Below, piece by piece: positions 63,145 through 64,000 of a stretch of 64,000 bases of DNA. The stretch is from Trichomonas vaginalis G3 (taxonomy: Eukaryota > Parabasalia > Trichomonadida > Trichomonadidae). The notes under the pieces are model-generated. The model did not search any database. It was not told the origin of the DNA and was given only the letters and a program-made list of their open reading frames with translations. Where the stretch lies: positions 10,471,679-10,535,678 of the forward strand of contig NC_067206.1 of NCBI RefSeq assembly GCF_026262505.1. The letters run 5' to 3'. The first letter of the stretch is position 1. Every line of letters starts with the position of its first letter. Both the position numbers and the translations under genes were made by a program.

Positions 63145-63361
63145 GAGTGGGGGACAAACTCGCCCATTGTCACTTTTCATTAACCTTAAACTTGTAATTT
63201 TCATTATTTTTAATTAACCTTATTTCTTTCCCAATTCCTGATTTATTTTATTCACTTACTATTAAAAGTCACATTTTAATAAAATATAATAATTTATTTA
63301 TAGCATTTTTTACTATACTGTAATAAAAAATTAATTATAATAAATTAAATGTTTATTAAAT

Positions 63362-64000
63362 TAGAGATGCGAGTTTCCGAATTTTTTTAGCCCTGGGATG
63401 TCATAACCGCTGCGGTTTTGTAAAATTTGGGATAAATTTTGACAATCCATTTTTTGTGGGATGTACGTTTATATCAATTTGCTCGGCGTTTGCCGAGCTA
63501 TTGTACAATCCTACTCGAATTCATTACGCAGCCCTGGTCACTCAAAGGCCGGGGCATACAATTACAAAATAGTAGAGTGAGACTCTTCTAATTTCTTCCA
63601 ATCACAAGGAAGATCTTAGAAGAGCCTCACTCTACTCGAACACATTACGCAGCCCTGGTCACTCAAAGGCCGGGGCATACAATTACAAAATAGTAGAGTG
63701 AGACTCTTCTAATTTCTTCCAATCACAAGGAAGATCTTAGAAGAGCCTCACTCTACTCGAACACATTACGCAGCCCTGGTCACTCAAAGGCCAGGGCATA
63801 CAATTACAAAATAGTAGAGTGAGACTCTTCTAATTTCTTCCAATCACAAGGAAGATCTTAGAAGAGCCTCACTCTACTCGAACACATTACGCAGCCCTGG
63901 TCACTCAAAGGCCGGGGCATACAATTACAAAATAGTAGAGTGAGACTCTTCTAATTTCTTCCAATCACAAGGAAGATCTTAGAAGAGCCTCACTCTGCTC
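63362..64000. mobile_element. Element N2, 5' part, with 121-bp hairpin array
   Basis: It interrupts X after TTTATTAAAT. It opens TAGAGATGCGAGTTTCCG, has a perfect CTCGGC-gttt-GCCGAG hairpin at about 63481-63496, then a 121-bp array (GCCCTGGTCA at 63531, 63652, 63773, 63894). Each monomer holds a GTAGAGTGAG / CTCACTCTAC stem and a GCCCTGG/CCGGGGC-type stem. It is richer in G+C than X. The right end and any target duplication lie beyond the window. Confidence 0.75.

Larger units (their letters stand above)
59952..63361. mobile_element. Element X with Y inside, interrupted by N2, unit 4
   Basis: Left target ATTCAAATC at 59943-59951. X-left 59952-60562, Y 60563-63144. The second X starts at 63145 and is broken at 63361 by N2. 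Its right end lies outside the window. Confidence 0.8.
57711..64000. repeat. Composite repeat unit 4 (partial)
   Basis: This unit is cut by the window end. It lacks N3 (empty site 60842-60850), has four rather than three 253-bp monomers in Y, and N2 interrupts its second X copy at 63362. Confidence 0.9.

Overview
The window is eukaryotic, AT-rich, repeat-only DNA, and contains one assembly gap of 100 N (3678-3777). No operon, rRNA, tRNA or ordinary spliced host gene is visible. Content points to an invertebrate animal genome, perhaps an insect. The evidence is a set of Mutator-like (MULE) DNA transposons with Foldback-like architecture: long inverted repeats made of tandem repeats and hairpins, as in the Drosophila FB/NOF pair. 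That taxonomic guess is inference only.

Layout. The window is a tandem array of one composite unit of about 14.5 kb: unit 0 (1-7658, collapsed at the gap), unit 1 (7659-22160), unit 2 (22161-38913), unit 3 (38914-57710) and unit 4 (57711-end, partial). Each unit carries, in order: a 121-bp tandem array; a MULE transposase on the minus strand (MULE-1); an inserted element X that holds the C-terminal piece of a second MULE transposase and its own 121-bp array; an element Y with a 356-bp inverted repeat around a 253-bp array; a second X copy; an element M5 flanked by a 79-bp direct duplication and containing a hairpin element Z; a 163-codon coiled-coil ORF and a convergent 63-codon ORF; an 872-bp inverted-repeat arm; a 1.4-1.7 kb spacer with GC-rich hairpins, an AAAT microsatellite and a small ORF that faintly resembles the C-terminal half of histone H2B; and the second 872-bp arm.

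Units differ by later insertions that can be dated against empty sites in sister units: N3 (847 bp, in units 0, 1 and 3), N4 (830 bp, unit 3), N1 (3.1 kb, unit 3), M3 and M4 (unit 2) and N2 (unit 4). N1, N3, N4 and X have 9-bp target duplications, as expected for MULEs. M4 and M5 share terminal sequences but sit between 90-bp and 79-bp direct duplications.

How the parts may work together. MULE-1 is the only full-length transposase. It has a zinc-binding domain, a DDE triad and the C-x2-H motif of the superfamily, and is open in four units. It may mobilise the elements that share termini with the 872-bp arms (Z for example). MULE-2 (in X) and MULE-3 (in M4) survive only as C-terminal pieces. 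Two patterns stand out. Six unrelated tandem monomers are all exactly 121 bp long. Several elements are built from trains of different palindromes packed end to end in 250-bp cassettes of four hairpins. No capsid-bearing, LTR or toxin elements were recognised.
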